From JAGVPT01 sp963772165 (lineage in GTDB: Bacteria > Bacteroidota > Ignavibacteria > UBA10030 > UBA8401): a stretch of DNA of 64,000 bases. A program made the position numbers and the translations under genes. The DNA is taken from contig CAVYWA010000009.1 in assembly GCA_963772165.1 (NCBI GenBank), positions 62,001 to 126,000 of the forward strand. Reading direction: 5' to 3'. The notes under the pieces are model-generated. The model worked only from the letters and a program-made list of their open reading frames with translations. It did not search any database and had not been told where the DNA came from. Each line of letters begins with the position of its first letter. The first letter of the stretch is position 1. This document shows positions 37,751 through 46,710 of the stretch, one piece after another.

Positions 37751-39154
37751 TCAATTCTTCCCTTGCCGAATCGCATCGGCTTTATCGTACGCTTGAAGGG
37801 CTTTTTCCTTCATGTTGAGGTTCGCGTACACCTGGCCTAACAATTCCCACATCATAACATCATTCTTTTTCATATTTACAACATTCTCGAGATAGGGGAG
37901 GGCCATTTTGAACTTTTCTTTATAGGAGACATCGTCGTCCTTTCCTTCAGCTTTCAACTTCGTCTGTTCAACGACACCCCAGTTGACATACGTCGCAGCA
38001 ATATTGTAGAGAGCATCGGAAAACGCCGAATCGAGACTCAAAGCCGTTTTGAATTCTGTGATCGCGTCGGCGAATGATGAATCCTTCAGCAAAAAGACGC
38101 CAAGGTTGTAGTGATCGACTTTGCTGTCGGGATATTTTTTCACGCGCTCCATGAGGAGCACTCGGGCTTCTTCTTCACGTTCGGCCCCGATGTACCCTTT
38201 CATCAAGCTTTCGGAAATGTCCGCATCTCCCGGGAACATCACTTGCGCTTTTTTCATAACAGCGACTGCTTTATTAAACTGATCGATTGCCGCTTTGAAC
38301 TGGGTCGAATCAATTTGAGGAGCGTACGGCTTATCGCCATCATACTTCAAATTCATCACGAGGCCGTTTTCCACCGACAAGGTCAAATGATATTTTTCAA
38401 TTCTCCATGTTTCCTTCGTATCGCCTCTCTTCGGCTTTGCGGGTTTCGAAATCTTTATGAGCGAATCCCCGAGTAAATAACTGACATCGGCGGTTTTTAT
38501 TTTCTCGTGGATGCTGGCCAAATTTTTCATCGCCTCATATTCTTCACGATGAGCCGCCAAGAACGTTGATTTCAGCACATTCCCGCTGTCAAGATAAATT
38601 TTTCCAAGAAGTTTGGCAGACAACGTATCCTTCCCCTGCTCGAACGCAATCGTAAATTGAGCCGTTGCGTTCGCCATATCGTCATTACGCAGATACGCCA
38701 GCCCAAGAGTGCGGCGCGTCATAAGGCTTTCCGGCAGCACGACAACCGCTGTCGAAAATGTTCCAATGGCTTTCCCCAAATACGAGGCCGTGTCGATTGC
38801 CCTATTGATTTCGTCAACCCCCTGGTTGTACAATTTTCCCCATGCGCTCAACGTCAGCAACTGAATTTCTTTCTTGTGCGTCGGAGCAATCGCCAACGCA
38901 CTGTCGAAAGATACCTTCATGCCCCTGAAATCCCCTTGCACATACTGAATTTCCTTACCAAGCAGGTAATACGCTTCCTCGTTCTTTGGATTCTTTGCAA
39001 TTTCTTTAAGAAGCTGTGTTTTTGCGTTGTCGTACTCTTTTCGTTGTATATATAATTTTGCACTCGTCATTTCCGATGATGCACATTCAAAACCCGTCGT
39101 CATCATTGCGGCAAGCGCAACGGCAACAACGCCTAATTGGAGTAGTAGTTTCAT
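37751..39154 (-). CDS. TPR-repeat lipoprotein
   Basis: 467 residues. A signal peptide ends in GFECAS, a likely lipoprotein Cys near residue 24. At least six TPR-like units are visible: YDNAKTQLLKEIAKNP, TLGLAYLRNDDMANATAQF, GVFLLKDSSFADAITEFKTAL and LLGQVYANLNMKEKALQAY are the clearest. A non-TPR charged segment (about 200-270) interrupts them. The role is probably scaffolding in the periplasm or outer membrane; no partner is indicated by the neighbours. ATG 39152-39154 has a weak AAGGGA ahead. Confidence 0.78.
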   Translation of the reverse strand: MKLLLQLGVVAVALAAMMTTGFECASSEMTSAKLYIQRKEYDNAKTQLLKEIAKNPKNEEAYYLLGKEIQYVQGDFRGMKVSFDSALAIAPTHKKEIQLLTLSAWGKLYNQGVDEINRAIDTASYLGKAIGTFSTAVVVLPESLMTRRTLGLAYLRNDDMANATAQFTIAFEQGKDTLSAKLLGKIYLDSGNVLKSTFLAAHREEYEAMKNLASIHEKIKTADVSYLLGDSLIKISKPAKPKRGDTKETWRIEKYHLTLSVENGLVMNLKYDGDKPYAPQIDSTQFKAAIDQFNKAVAVMKKAQVMFPGDADISESLMKGYIGAEREEEARVLLMERVKKYPDSKVDHYNLGVFLLKDSSFADAITEFKTALSLDSAFSDALYNIAATYVNWGVVEQTKLKAEGKDDDVSYKEKFKMALPYLENVVNMKKNDVMMWELLGQVYANLNMKEKALQAYDKADAIRQGKN

Positions 39155-39292
39155 ACAATGTCCCTTAGCTAATTCGATTCGTTTATTTATAGATAAAAAA
39201 TTCCTGAAAATATAGAAAAAATAGCCTTGATAGTCAAACCTTCTTTAATCGTGGTCGCAGGACATCGTGAATATCCAGAATGAAAAAAGATT

Positions 39293-39370
39293 TGTCATGC
39301 CCGTCGAGGCCGGGCATCCATATGGACGTATGACCATAAGCCCTGGATTCCGGCTTTCGCCGGAATACCA
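39293..39370. repeat. REPIN-like double hairpin, copy 1 (degenerate)
   Basis: TGTCATGCCCG...CGGGCATCCATATGG forms the left hairpin. CCTGGATTCCGGCTTTCGCCGGAAT forms the right one. The right terminus is degenerate (ACCA instead of GACA). Confidence 0.75.
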
Positions 39371-39546
39371 TTTACTTTGAAAGTGTGCCATTATCGTAAT
39401 CGCAAAGGAACCGGTGAAAGAGCGCTCCCATGGCTATTTCTCATTGAGGCGGATTTACCGTTAAAATTCTCTCTAATTTAATTGATAAAGTAGAAGCCTC
39501 ACTCATACCGGCAAATCCAGGTACTGCCTGAATTTGAATTCACGAT

Positions 39547-39625
39547 TGTCATGCCCACGGAAATGGGCATCCATTTTTACAGTTGAAATAAGAATACCTG
39601 GATTCCCGCTTTCGCGGGAATGACA
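39547..39625. repeat. REPIN-like double hairpin, copy 2 (complete)
   Basis: 79-bp element with perfect TGTCAT/ATGACA ends. The left hairpin is ATGCCCA-cggaaa-TGGGCAT. The right hairpin is ATTCCCGC-tttc-GCGGGAAT. The spacer carries TACCTGGATTCCCGC. It is the reverse complement arrangement of the copy at 62887. Confidence 0.82.
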
Positions 39626-39727
39626 AACTCAGGCACTACCCAAATCCATACATCATTGCTTTCCCCCATCTATTTCCGTACTTTGAGTCATGAAGACCGC
39701 GGTGCGATCAACTCTTACCGATACGCT

Positions 39728-41023
39728 ATGAAGAAACTTGCCCTCCTTTTGTTTCTCACACTCTCCCAATCCTCGTTTGCAGAAAACGGCCTGGTTCTTT
39801 TCCTCAAAGTTGACGGTTCGATCAATCCTGCGTCGTCCGATTATCTCCATGAGGGCATCAAGCGGGCGGAGGAAAAAAATGCGGTGTGCGTCGTCGTCGA
39901 ACTGAATACCCCCGGCGGTTTGTTAGAATCGACCAGGATGATTGTGACAGACTTTCTAACGTCGAGCGTTCCCGTTGTCGTGTATGTTTCCCCCTCCGGT
40001 TCCCGATCAGCATCGGCGGGAGTGTTCATCACGCTGGCTGCCCATGTCGCCGCCATGGCTCCTGGAACGAATATCGGAGCGGCCCACCCTGTGAATATGC
40101 AGGGGAGCATGGACTCAACGATGACGGAAAAGGTCACGAACGACGCAGCGGCCTTCATCAGAACAATTTCGGAAAAGAGGCACCGCAACATTTTCTGGGC
40201 GGAAGAAGCCGTCCGTAAAAGCCTGTCGATAACAGAAACAGAGGCGTTGAAGAAAAATGTCATTGACTTCATCGCCAAGAACCGGGCTGCATTATTGGAC
40301 TCGTTGGACGGAAGAGTAATTTCCACAAATGACGGAATGGTCACGCTGGCAACAAAGGGCGCAGCAATTGAATCGTGGGAAATGGGCTGGCAATATAAAA
40401 TTCTCGACACGTTGAGCGATCCGAATATTGCATATATTTTCATGATGATCGGCCTTTATGGATTATTGTTCGAGCTGTACAACCCGGGGGCCATCTTCCC
40501 GGGCGTTGCCGGCGCGATCTCTTTGCTCATCGCTCTTTATTCAATGCACACACTTCCGATCAATTATTCGGGTGTGGCGCTCATCGTCCTCGGCATCATC
40601 CTCTTTCTCCTCGAAATAAAAATTACAAGTTACGGATTACTCACGATCGGCGGTTCAATTTCACTTTTTCTCGGTTCTATTATGCTTATCAATACAGACG
40701 CATGGTTCGAATTCCAGGATATTTCGTTGAACGTCATCCTTCCCACCGTCCTTCTCACTGCTGCGTTTTTTGTTTTCGCCATCGGCGCCGGACTCAGGGC
40801 GCAGCGGCGCAAACCGGCAACGGGCGCGGAAGGGATCGTCGGCGAACATGGCATTGCGTTTACAAAACTGAATCCATCAGGGCAGGTCAAAGTTCACGGT
40901 GAACTATGGAACGCGGAAAGTCTCGACGGTCCTCTGCCGAAAGACTCCGGCGTCATCGTCACAGAAATACGTGATTTGTTATTACGAGTAAAAAAGGATG
41001 TTCAGGGCAAATTGCCCTCGTAA
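39728..41023 (+). CDS. nfeD: NfeD-family membrane-bound ClpP-class serine protease
   Basis: About 431 residues from ATG 39728-39730, with a signal peptide (KLALLLFLTLSQSSFA). The N-terminal ClpP-like domain has LNTPGGLLESTRMI and the nucleophile region SASAGVFITLAAH; the catalytic Ser-Lys dyad is typical of this family. Five hydrophobic helices (about 255-365) and a C-terminal OB-like NfeD domain (GIVGEHGIAFTKLNPSGQVKVHG) follow. The next gene encodes a slipin, its usual partner, which these proteases are thought to process. The frame is open 36 codons upstream but the signal peptide fixes the start. Confidence 0.9.
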   Translation: MKKLALLLFLTLSQSSFAENGLVLFLKVDGSINPASSDYLHEGIKRAEEKNAVCVVVELNTPGGLLESTRMIVTDFLTSSVPVVVYVSPSGSRSASAGVFITLAAHVAAMAPGTNIGAAHPVNMQGSMDSTMTEKVTNDAAAFIRTISEKRHRNIFWAEEAVRKSLSITETEALKKNVIDFIAKNRAALLDSLDGRVISTNDGMVTLATKGAAIESWEMGWQYKILDTLSDPNIAYIFMMIGLYGLLFELYNPGAIFPGVAGAISLLIALYSMHTLPINYSGVALIVLGIILFLLEIKITSYGLLTIGGSISLFLGSIMLINTDAWFEFQDISLNVILPTVLLTAAFFVFAIGAGLRAQRRKPATGAEGIVGEHGIAFTKLNPSGQVKVHGELWNAESLDGPLPKDSGVIVTEIRDLLLRVKKDVQGKLPS

Positions 41024-41067
41024 GAGATCAGGAATCTCTCACTCTCAATCATCAAAAGGAGTTTGTT

Positions 41068-41829
41068 ATGGAGCCAATCGGAGTTCTTCTTATCATTCTT
41101 ATCTTTTTTGCCATCATTATTCTTTCGAATGCAATTCGAATTTTATCTGAGTATGAACGCGGCGTCATCTTCCGTCTCGGAAGGATGATCGGCGTGAAAG
41201 GACCGGGGCTAATTTTTCTTATCCCCATCGTAGACAGAATGATTCGCGTCAGCCTGCGCACGGTGGTCTTAGACGTTCCGCCTCAAGACGTCATCACAAA
41301 GGACAACGTTTCGATCAAGGTAAATGCGGTGGTGTACTTCCGCGTCGTGCAGCCGGATAAAGCGATCGTCAGCGTGGAGAACTATATCTATGCCACATCG
41401 CAATTAGCGCAGACGACGCTCCGCAGCATACTCGGGCAGTCTGAATTAGACGAGCTGCTCGCACAGCGCGAAAAGATCAATCATGAACTTCAAATGATCA
41501 TCGACCAACACACCGAGCCGTGGGGAATTAAGATTTCAACCGTGGAAGTGAAACAGATCGACCTGCCCCCGGAGATGCAGCGGGCAATGGCGAAACAAGC
41601 GGAAGCAGAACGTGAACGCCGTGCGAAAGTTGTTCACGCGGAAGGAGAATTACAGGCGAGTGTGAAATTGGGCGAAGCAGCAGCGATCATCCAAAAGAAT
41701 CCTATAGCCCTGCAGTTACGGTATCTTCAAACATTGACGGAAGTGGCCTCGGAAAATAATTCGACGACCATTTTCCCATTCCCGATGGAACTGTTAACCC
41801 CATTTATCGACATGTATAAGAAAAAATAA
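41068..41829 (+). CDS. Slipin/stomatin-like SPFH domain protein
   Basis: 253-residue membrane-anchored SPFH protein. An N-terminal hydrophobic segment (about 3-22) is followed by EYERGVIFRLGR, GPGLIFLIPIVDRM, the SPFH domain and a coiled coil (QRAMAKQAEAERERRAKVVHAEGE, in two parts). It pairs with NfeD upstream (44-bp gap), the conserved nfeD-slipin operon of membrane quality control. AAGGAG lies seven bases before the ATG. A bidirectional terminator follows. Confidence 0.94.
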   Translation: MEPIGVLLIILIFFAIIILSNAIRILSEYERGVIFRLGRMIGVKGPGLIFLIPIVDRMIRVSLRTVVLDVPPQDVITKDNVSIKVNAVVYFRVVQPDKAIVSVENYIYATSQLAQTTLRSILGQSELDELLAQREKINHELQMIIDQHTEPWGIKISTVEVKQIDLPPEMQRAMAKQAEAERERRAKVVHAEGELQASVKLGEAAAIIQKNPIALQLRYLQTLTEVASENNSTTIFPFPMELLTPFIDMYKKK

Positions 41830-41837
41830 TGACAAAA

Positions 41838-41877
41838 AAAACCGAGGGGCCGCATCAATGCGTTCCCTCGGTTTTAA
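41838..41877. terminator. Bidirectional intrinsic terminator between slipin and bacilliredoxin genes
   Basis: An 11-bp stem (AAAACCGAGGG / CCCTCGGTTTT) with an inner CGCAT/ATGCG stem. A runs lead on the plus strand, so both strands get a T-rich tail. Confidence 0.85.
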
Positions 41878-41927
41878 ATTCTCGCGGCCATCAACTTTAG
41901 CCAACCTCATTCCGCGCACTACTACAT

Positions 41928-42362
41928 TTACACGCTCACTTTTTCTGCCGTACAAAATTCGTCGAACGCATTCGTCAAATCAGCAGCAATTGCATCCGCA
42001 TCGCGGTTCTCAATTCTGAACCGTGGAATGAAATGCACAAGCTCACCGTCTTTGAACAATGCTACAGACGGTGACGATGGCGGTATCTGGCCGAACCACT
42101 CTCTCGCCCGCGCCGTCGCTTCCATGTCCTGTCCCGCAAAAACACTCGTCAGCACATCGGGTTTGTTGGGATGCTGGAGCGCTTTTGTTATCGCCGGCCG
42201 TGCCCTTCCCGCCGCGCAGCCGCAAACGGAATTAACGACGACAAGGAGCGTCCCTTTCTTTTGGTTCATCACATCATCTACTTCTGCAGTGCTCCGCAGC
42301 TCGCGGATTCCGATTCTCGTTAGTTCATCGCGGAATGGCTGGATTGCTACTGGATCATACAT
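41928..42362 (-). CDS. Bacilliredoxin (BrxA/BrxB, YphP/YqiW family)
   Basis: 144-residue thioredoxin-like protein of the BrxA/BrxB family with the CGC active site at residues 47-49 (VVNSVCGCAAGRARPA). FAGQDMEATARAREWFGQIPPSSPS is the other diagnostic stretch (in two parts: FAGQDMEATARAREWF and GQIPPSSPS). In Firmicutes these remove bacillithiol from proteins; here the low-molecular-weight thiol is unknown, though DinB-like proteins elsewhere in the window belong to the fold used by bacillithiol transferases. Single gene, minus strand, convergent with slipin. Confidence 0.93.
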   Translation of the reverse strand: MYDPVAIQPFRDELTRIGIRELRSTAEVDDVMNQKKGTLLVVVNSVCGCAAGRARPAITKALQHPNKPDVLTSVFAGQDMEATARAREWFGQIPPSSPSVALFKDGELVHFIPRFRIENRDADAIAADLTNAFDEFCTAEKVSV

Positions 42363-42370
42363 TGGAACTC

Positions 42371-42418
42371 CAATTAAGAATTAATAATTAGGAATTATGA
42401 ATTAGGAATTAGGAATTA
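42371..42418. repeat. AATTC-rich repeat flanking the IVP gene (3' side)
   Basis: About 48 bp of AATTAAGAATTAATAATTAGGAATTATGAATTAGG type. It supplies the stop codon of the four-helix-bundle gene (42416-42418). Confidence 0.78.
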
Positions 42419-42796
42419 CTTGGACCTCAAAGTCTTCAAAATCGAACCTATTATTCGCAGTAACTCGTCACATCTTTCTAACATCTCCACGGCGATCTTT
42501 GGTTCCAAGCATCCAGAATCTTCTAAAAGATGAAGCCCATAATGAGTTTCTCTTGCTTCTTTGTAGGCAATATAAAGTTTCGCATAGAAATCCCTCTTCG
42601 ATTGCGCCCCAATTGCTTCCTCGACATTCGCTCCGATTGAAGTGCCACTCCGCCGAAGTTGACGAAAAAGAATCTGATCCTTTTTTTCACTCGAATCAGA
42701 TCGGCACAATCGTATAACGCGTAAAGAAAATTCATAACTTTTTGTCTGAACAACGTTCCCCTGCTTCGAACCTCCCCCTTTCAATTCATAATTCAA
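42416..42796 (-). CDS. Four-helix-bundle protein (23S rRNA intervening-sequence protein family)
   Basis: About 120-126 residues of the IVP/four-helix-bundle family (TIGR02436 type), first seen in insertions within 23S rRNA genes. Diagnostic motifs are RQLRRSGTSIGANVEEAIGAQSKRDF (RQLRRSGTSIGANVEEA, then GAQSKRDF), LYIAYKEARETHYGL and LLEDSGCLEP. No ATG fits the family start; TTG codons at 42796 or 42784 lie inside an AATTC-rich repeat, and GGAGG follows at about 42778, so the true start is uncertain. The gene is framed by related repeats on both sides. The function of free-standing members is unknown. Confidence 0.78.
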   Translation of the reverse strand: MNYELKGGGSKQGNVVQTKSYEFSLRVIRLCRSDSSEKKDQILFRQLRRSGTSIGANVEEAIGAQSKRDFYAKLYIAYKEARETHYGLHLLEDSGCLEPKIAVEMLERCDELLRIIGSILKTLRSK

Positions 42797-42816
42797 AATT
42801 CCTAATTATCAATTCT
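42782..42816. repeat. AATTC-rich repeat flanking the IVP gene (5' side)
   Basis: About 35 bp, AATTCATAATTCAAAATTCCTAATTATCAATTC type, roughly inverted relative to the copy at 42371. It overlaps the aconitase stop (TGA, 42809-42811). Confidence 0.78.
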
Positions 42817-45061
42817 TCATTGCATTCAACGCGCTTCCCGCCTTGAACCATGCAATCTGCCCTTCGTTGAAGGAATGATTCAGCGCAATCGTAACGATGG
42901 ATCCATCGTTGTGCTTTACTTCAAGCTTCAACGGAACGCCGGGCGCGAAGGACTTCAACCCCCGGATCGAGACGATATCGTCTTCCCGAATTACATCATA
43001 GTCCGACGGATTCCTGAACGTGAGCGCCAGCATTCCCTGTTTCTTCAAATTGGTTTCGTGGATGCGGGCAAAGCTTTTCACGATAATGGCCCGTCCGCCG
43101 AGAAAGCGTGGTTCCATTGCGGCATGTTCGCGCGACGAGCCTTCACCGTAGTTCTCGTCGCCGATCGTTACCCAGCCGATCCCCTTTGCCTTGTAGTCGC
43201 GGGCCACGGCCGAAAAATCCTTCACTTCGCCGGTGAAGACATTTTTCCCTTTGCCCGCCTCGCCGCTGAAAGCATTGACTGCTCCGATGAACATGTTGTT
43301 CGAAATATTGTCGAGATGACCGCGGAACTTCAGCCACTTTCCGGCTGGAGAAATGTGGTCGGTCGTGCATTTCCCCTTCACCTTGACCAACACCCGGAGA
43401 TTTTCAAGATCGCTATTCTCCCACCGAGCAAATGGCTGAAGGATCTGGAGACGGTCGCTTCTCGGGTCGACCTTGACCTGTACGGCAGACCCGTCTTTCG
43501 CCGGTTCGATGAACCCCCGTTCTCCGGGAGTGTATCCTTTCTTCGGGAGTTCATCCCCTTTCGGGGGGTCAAGCTTCACTGATTCTCCGCTGGCATTTAC
43601 AATAGAGTCTTTTAACGGATTGAAGGTGAGTTTTCCCGCCAGCGCAAACGCAGTGACAATTTCAGGGCTCGCGACGAAAGCATGCGTCGCCGGATTCGCA
43701 TCATTACGTCCGGTGAAATTACGGTTGTACGAGGTGATGATGGAGTTCTTCTCTCCCATTTTTACATCGTGCCGTTTCCACTGACCGATGCACGGACCGC
43801 ACGCGTTGGCAAGAACCAGCCCGCCGATATCGGTCAACGTCTTCAGTTGACCATCTCGCTCGATCGTTGCACGAATCTGCTCGCTGCCCGGAGTAATCGT
43901 GAACTCCGATTTTGCTTTCAATCCTTTGCTGAGTGCCTGTTGAGCAACTGATGCCGAGCGCTCGATATCTTCGTACGAAGAATTCGTGCAGCTTCCGATC
44001 AGTGCAACTTTCAATTCTTCGGGATAATTATTTTCCCTTACGGCTTCGGCAAATTTTGAAATCGGCCAGGCTAAATCAGGCGTGAATGGCCCGTTCACAT
44101 GCGGTTCAAGTTCGCTGAGATTAATTTCTACGATGCGGTCGAAATATTTATCCGGAGTGGCAGCTACTTCTCTGTCCGGGGTCAGGTATTCCGCCACCCC
44201 TTCAGCGAGTAACGCGACTTCAGCGCGTTCCGTCGCACGGAGATAATCTCCCATGCGGGAATCGAACGGAAAAACAGAAGTTGTCGCTCCGATCTCCGCT
44301 CCCATGTTGCAGATGGTGCCTTTTCCCGTGCATGAAATGGATTTTGTCCCTTCACCGAAATACTCGATGATCGCGCCCGTCCCCCCTTTCACGGTGAGGA
44401 TACCGGCAACTTTCAGGATGACATCTTTAGCGGAAGTCCAGCCGTTCAGCCTTCCCGTCAAATGCACGCCGATCACTTTCGGAAATTTCAATTCCCATGG
44501 CATCCCCGCCATCACATCCACTGCATCGGCGCCGCCGACGCCGATAGCGATCATACCGAGACCACCGGCGTTCGGCGTGTGCGAATCCGTTCCGATCATC
44601 ATCCCGCCGGGGAACGCATAATTCTCCAACACCACCTGATGAATGATCCCGCCTCCCGGTTTCCAAAATCCGATGCCGTATTTATTCGAGACGCTCGCAA
44701 GGAAATCGTAGACTTCCTTGTTATCCTCACTCGCTCTCAGCAAATCTCCTTTCGCACCCACTTGTGCTTGGATCAAATGGTCGCAATGGACCGTCGAAGG
44801 CACTGCAACTCTGCTACGACCTGCCGACATAAATTGCAGGAGCGCCATCTGTGCGGTAGCATCCTGCATCGCGACTCTGTCCGGAGCAAAATCAACGTAC
44901 GAAGTACTCCGTTCGGCCGCCTTCGACGGAGTCTCAAAATAGTGAGCATAAAGAATTTTCTCGGTCAGGGTCAAAGGGTGCCCGACAAGCTTTCGGGCAA
45001 GTTGAACTTTTGCCGGAAGACCGGCGTACAATTTTTTAATCATTTCGAGATCGAAAATCAT
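42809..45061 (-). CDS. acn: Aconitate hydratase (mitochondrial-type, AcnA)
   Basis: 750-residue [4Fe-4S] aconitase, converting citrate to isocitrate in the TCA cycle. Cluster cysteines are in IGSCTNSSYEDI and NACGPCIGQW. Substrate motifs GGIIHQVVLENYAFPGGMMIGTDSHTPN (HQVVLENYAFPGGMMIG then TDSHTPN) and the C-terminal swivelling domain GDENYGEGSSREHAAMEPR (YGEGSSREHAAMEPR) match mitochondrial-type enzymes. It opens at ATG 45059-45061, divergent from clpS across a 145-bp promoter region. With sdhCDAB in the window, it supports an oxidative TCA cycle. Confidence 0.95.
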   Translation of the reverse strand: MIFDLEMIKKLYAGLPAKVQLARKLVGHPLTLTEKILYAHYFETPSKAAERSTSYVDFAPDRVAMQDATAQMALLQFMSAGRSRVAVPSTVHCDHLIQAQVGAKGDLLRASEDNKEVYDFLASVSNKYGIGFWKPGGGIIHQVVLENYAFPGGMMIGTDSHTPNAGGLGMIAIGVGGADAVDVMAGMPWELKFPKVIGVHLTGRLNGWTSAKDVILKVAGILTVKGGTGAIIEYFGEGTKSISCTGKGTICNMGAEIGATTSVFPFDSRMGDYLRATERAEVALLAEGVAEYLTPDREVAATPDKYFDRIVEINLSELEPHVNGPFTPDLAWPISKFAEAVRENNYPEELKVALIGSCTNSSYEDIERSASVAQQALSKGLKAKSEFTITPGSEQIRATIERDGQLKTLTDIGGLVLANACGPCIGQWKRHDVKMGEKNSIITSYNRNFTGRNDANPATHAFVASPEIVTAFALAGKLTFNPLKDSIVNASGESVKLDPPKGDELPKKGYTPGERGFIEPAKDGSAVQVKVDPRSDRLQILQPFARWENSDLENLRVLVKVKGKCTTDHISPAGKWLKFRGHLDNISNNMFIGAVNAFSGEAGKGKNVFTGEVKDFSAVARDYKAKGIGWVTIGDENYGEGSSREHAAMEPRFLGGRAIIVKSFARIHETNLKKQGMLALTFRNPSDYDVIREDDIVSIRGLKSFAPGVPLKLEVKHNDGSIVTIALNHSFNEGQIAWFKAGSALNAMKN

Positions 45062-45206
45062 GATAATGCTTCCTTAGCAATGGGGTTTTCGTGGCAAATT
45101 TCTAGCATAAATATATGAATCCTCAGCCTTCTCCGCAAGAGTTTACCTTGCACGGCAGTCGATTTTTCGTTATTTTTCATCGATTAGTGCGAGAAAAGGA
45201 CGCGCG

Positions 45207-45497
45207 ATGAGCGAGAAGGCTGAAACAGATTCTGATGTGCTTGAAGACATCATCGACAAGACAAAACTGAAGGAGCCGGTACGGGCCATTTTGTTCAATG
45301 ATGAAGTCCACACGTTTGATGAGGTCATCAACCAGCTTATCAAAGCATTGAGATGCGACCGCGCGAAGGCAGAGACGTTGACGTGGGAGGTCCACAACAC
45401 CGGCAAGTCGTGCGTGTATACCGGAGAATTGACTCGATGCCTGGAAATCACACGCATCCTCGAGGAAATTGAATTAATGACTCAAATCGAAGTATAA
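45207..45497 (+). CDS. clpS: ATP-dependent Clp protease adaptor protein ClpS
   Basis: 96-residue ClpS adaptor. The N-degron pocket region is visible as AILFNDEVHTFDEVINQLIKAL (FNDEVHTFDEVINQL), with EVHNTGKSCVYTGE following. It would deliver N-end-rule substrates to ClpAP/ClpCP; no clpA is in this window. It starts the long plus-strand run and is 13 bp before the thioredoxin lipoprotein gene. Confidence 0.94.
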   Translation: MSEKAETDSDVLEDIIDKTKLKEPVRAILFNDEVHTFDEVINQLIKALRCDRAKAETLTWEVHNTGKSCVYTGELTRCLEITRILEEIELMTQIEV

Positions 45498-45510
45498 CGA
45501 AGGAAATCAA

Positions 45511-46704
45511 ATGAGACGAATGACTTTTGCGATAATCGTGATGCTCCTTGCCTTTTCTGCATGCGGTAACGCGAGCAAACTCATCCCTTTCAAAGACACA
45601 ACAACGTCGTGGGACAAAATAAAAGAAATCGCGGCACAAGAAAAAAAATTGATCTTCATCGATGCCTATACCGATTGGTGCATCTGGTGCAAAGTGATGG
45701 ATAAAGAAACATTCTCCGACACTGCCGTGGCAAATTTCATGAACGAAAAGTTTGTCCCAGTGCATTACGAAATGGAAACCGGTTTCGGGATGATGATGTC
45801 GGCGAAATACCGCGTCAATGGATTCCCGACGTTCCTCATTTTCACGCCCGATGGAAAACTTGTCTATCGGATACTCGGATACCGTAAATCAAAAGAGTTC
45901 CTTGAAGACCTCAGCGCCGCACTCGACCCGTCCAAGCAGGATCATTTAACCGGAATTTCGGCCGCACTCGACCCGGGGTTCCCGCAATTCTACAAAGATT
46001 CCTTTCTCAAAGGCGACCTCCGAAAACGGCCCGATAGTGCGACGGTAAACTCGTTTTTAGCATCGGCGCAGGACCTTTCGGATGAAGTTGCGTGGTCGGT
46101 TTTATATCGATTTAGCAGCCTGGCGACCGATAAGTACAAAGAATTTGTGTATAAGAATTTTGACAGATTGAAGAAAATGTACGGCGCGAATGATGTCGAG
46201 AATTCAATCAGCACATTTCTCTCGTCCGACCTGCGCAGTGCTGTCAAAGCAAATGATGAATCCGCTTTGGAAAAGGTTATCGCCGCTTCGGAAAAGTATG
46301 TCGGCGGACCCGTCGATGAGACACGGTTGAATTACAGGCTCCGGTTCTACGGCGGCACAAAACGATGGACAACGTTTGCGAACCTTGTCGACAGCGCAAA
46401 AAATGCCGGCGGGTCGCTCGATGAAAATGCAATGAACAGTTACAGTTGGACAATTTACCAACAATGCGACGACAAAGAAATCGTCGGCCGGGCGACGAAG
46501 TGGATGAGCGACGTCGTGGAGAAAAGTCCTAAATATATGTTGCTTGATACGTACGCGGCGCTCCTCTACAAAAGCGGCGACCTGAAGAAGGCAAAGCTTT
46601 ATGCTGAAACCGCAATTGACACCGGGAAGAGGGATAAGGAAGACGTTCAAGAGACCGAGGAACTCCTCAAGAAAATTAATGGATCACTGGAAGAAAAGCC
46701 GTAA
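45511..46704 (+). CDS. Thioredoxin-like lipoprotein
   Basis: 397 residues. A signal with lipobox AFSAC (Cys18) is followed by a thioredoxin fold whose active site is Cys57-Ile-Trp-Cys60 (YTDWCIWCKVMD), resembling DsbD-gamma or DUF255-type domains. The cis-Pro is in GFPTFLIF. The C-terminal half (about 150-397) is helical and may be TPR-like (YAALLYKSGDLKKAKLYAETAI). It probably acts in periplasmic disulfide exchange or as a sensor; the substrate is unknown. It ends 6 bp before alaS, so they are likely cotranscribed. Confidence 0.8.
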   Translation: MRRMTFAIIVMLLAFSACGNASKLIPFKDTTTSWDKIKEIAAQEKKLIFIDAYTDWCIWCKVMDKETFSDTAVANFMNEKFVPVHYEMETGFGMMMSAKYRVNGFPTFLIFTPDGKLVYRILGYRKSKEFLEDLSAALDPSKQDHLTGISAALDPGFPQFYKDSFLKGDLRKRPDSATVNSFLASAQDLSDEVAWSVLYRFSSLATDKYKEFVYKNFDRLKKMYGANDVENSISTFLSSDLRSAVKANDESALEKVIAASEKYVGGPVDETRLNYRLRFYGGTKRWTTFANLVDSAKNAGGSLDENAMNSYSWTIYQQCDDKEIVGRATKWMSDVVEKSPKYMLLDTYAALLYKSGDLKKAKLYAETAIDTGKRDKEDVQETEELLKKINGSLEEKP

Positions 46705-46710
46705 TCGCAC

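Larger units (their letters stand above)
39155..39727. other. Gene-free region carrying two REPIN-like elements
   Basis: 573 bases without a convincing gene, between diverging genes. Two imperfect copies of a double-hairpin element lie at 39293-39370 and 39547-39625, listed separately. The stretch 39371-39546 is AT-rich with no clear structure. Promoters for the TPR gene and nfeD should be here, but I cannot place them. Confidence 0.6.
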
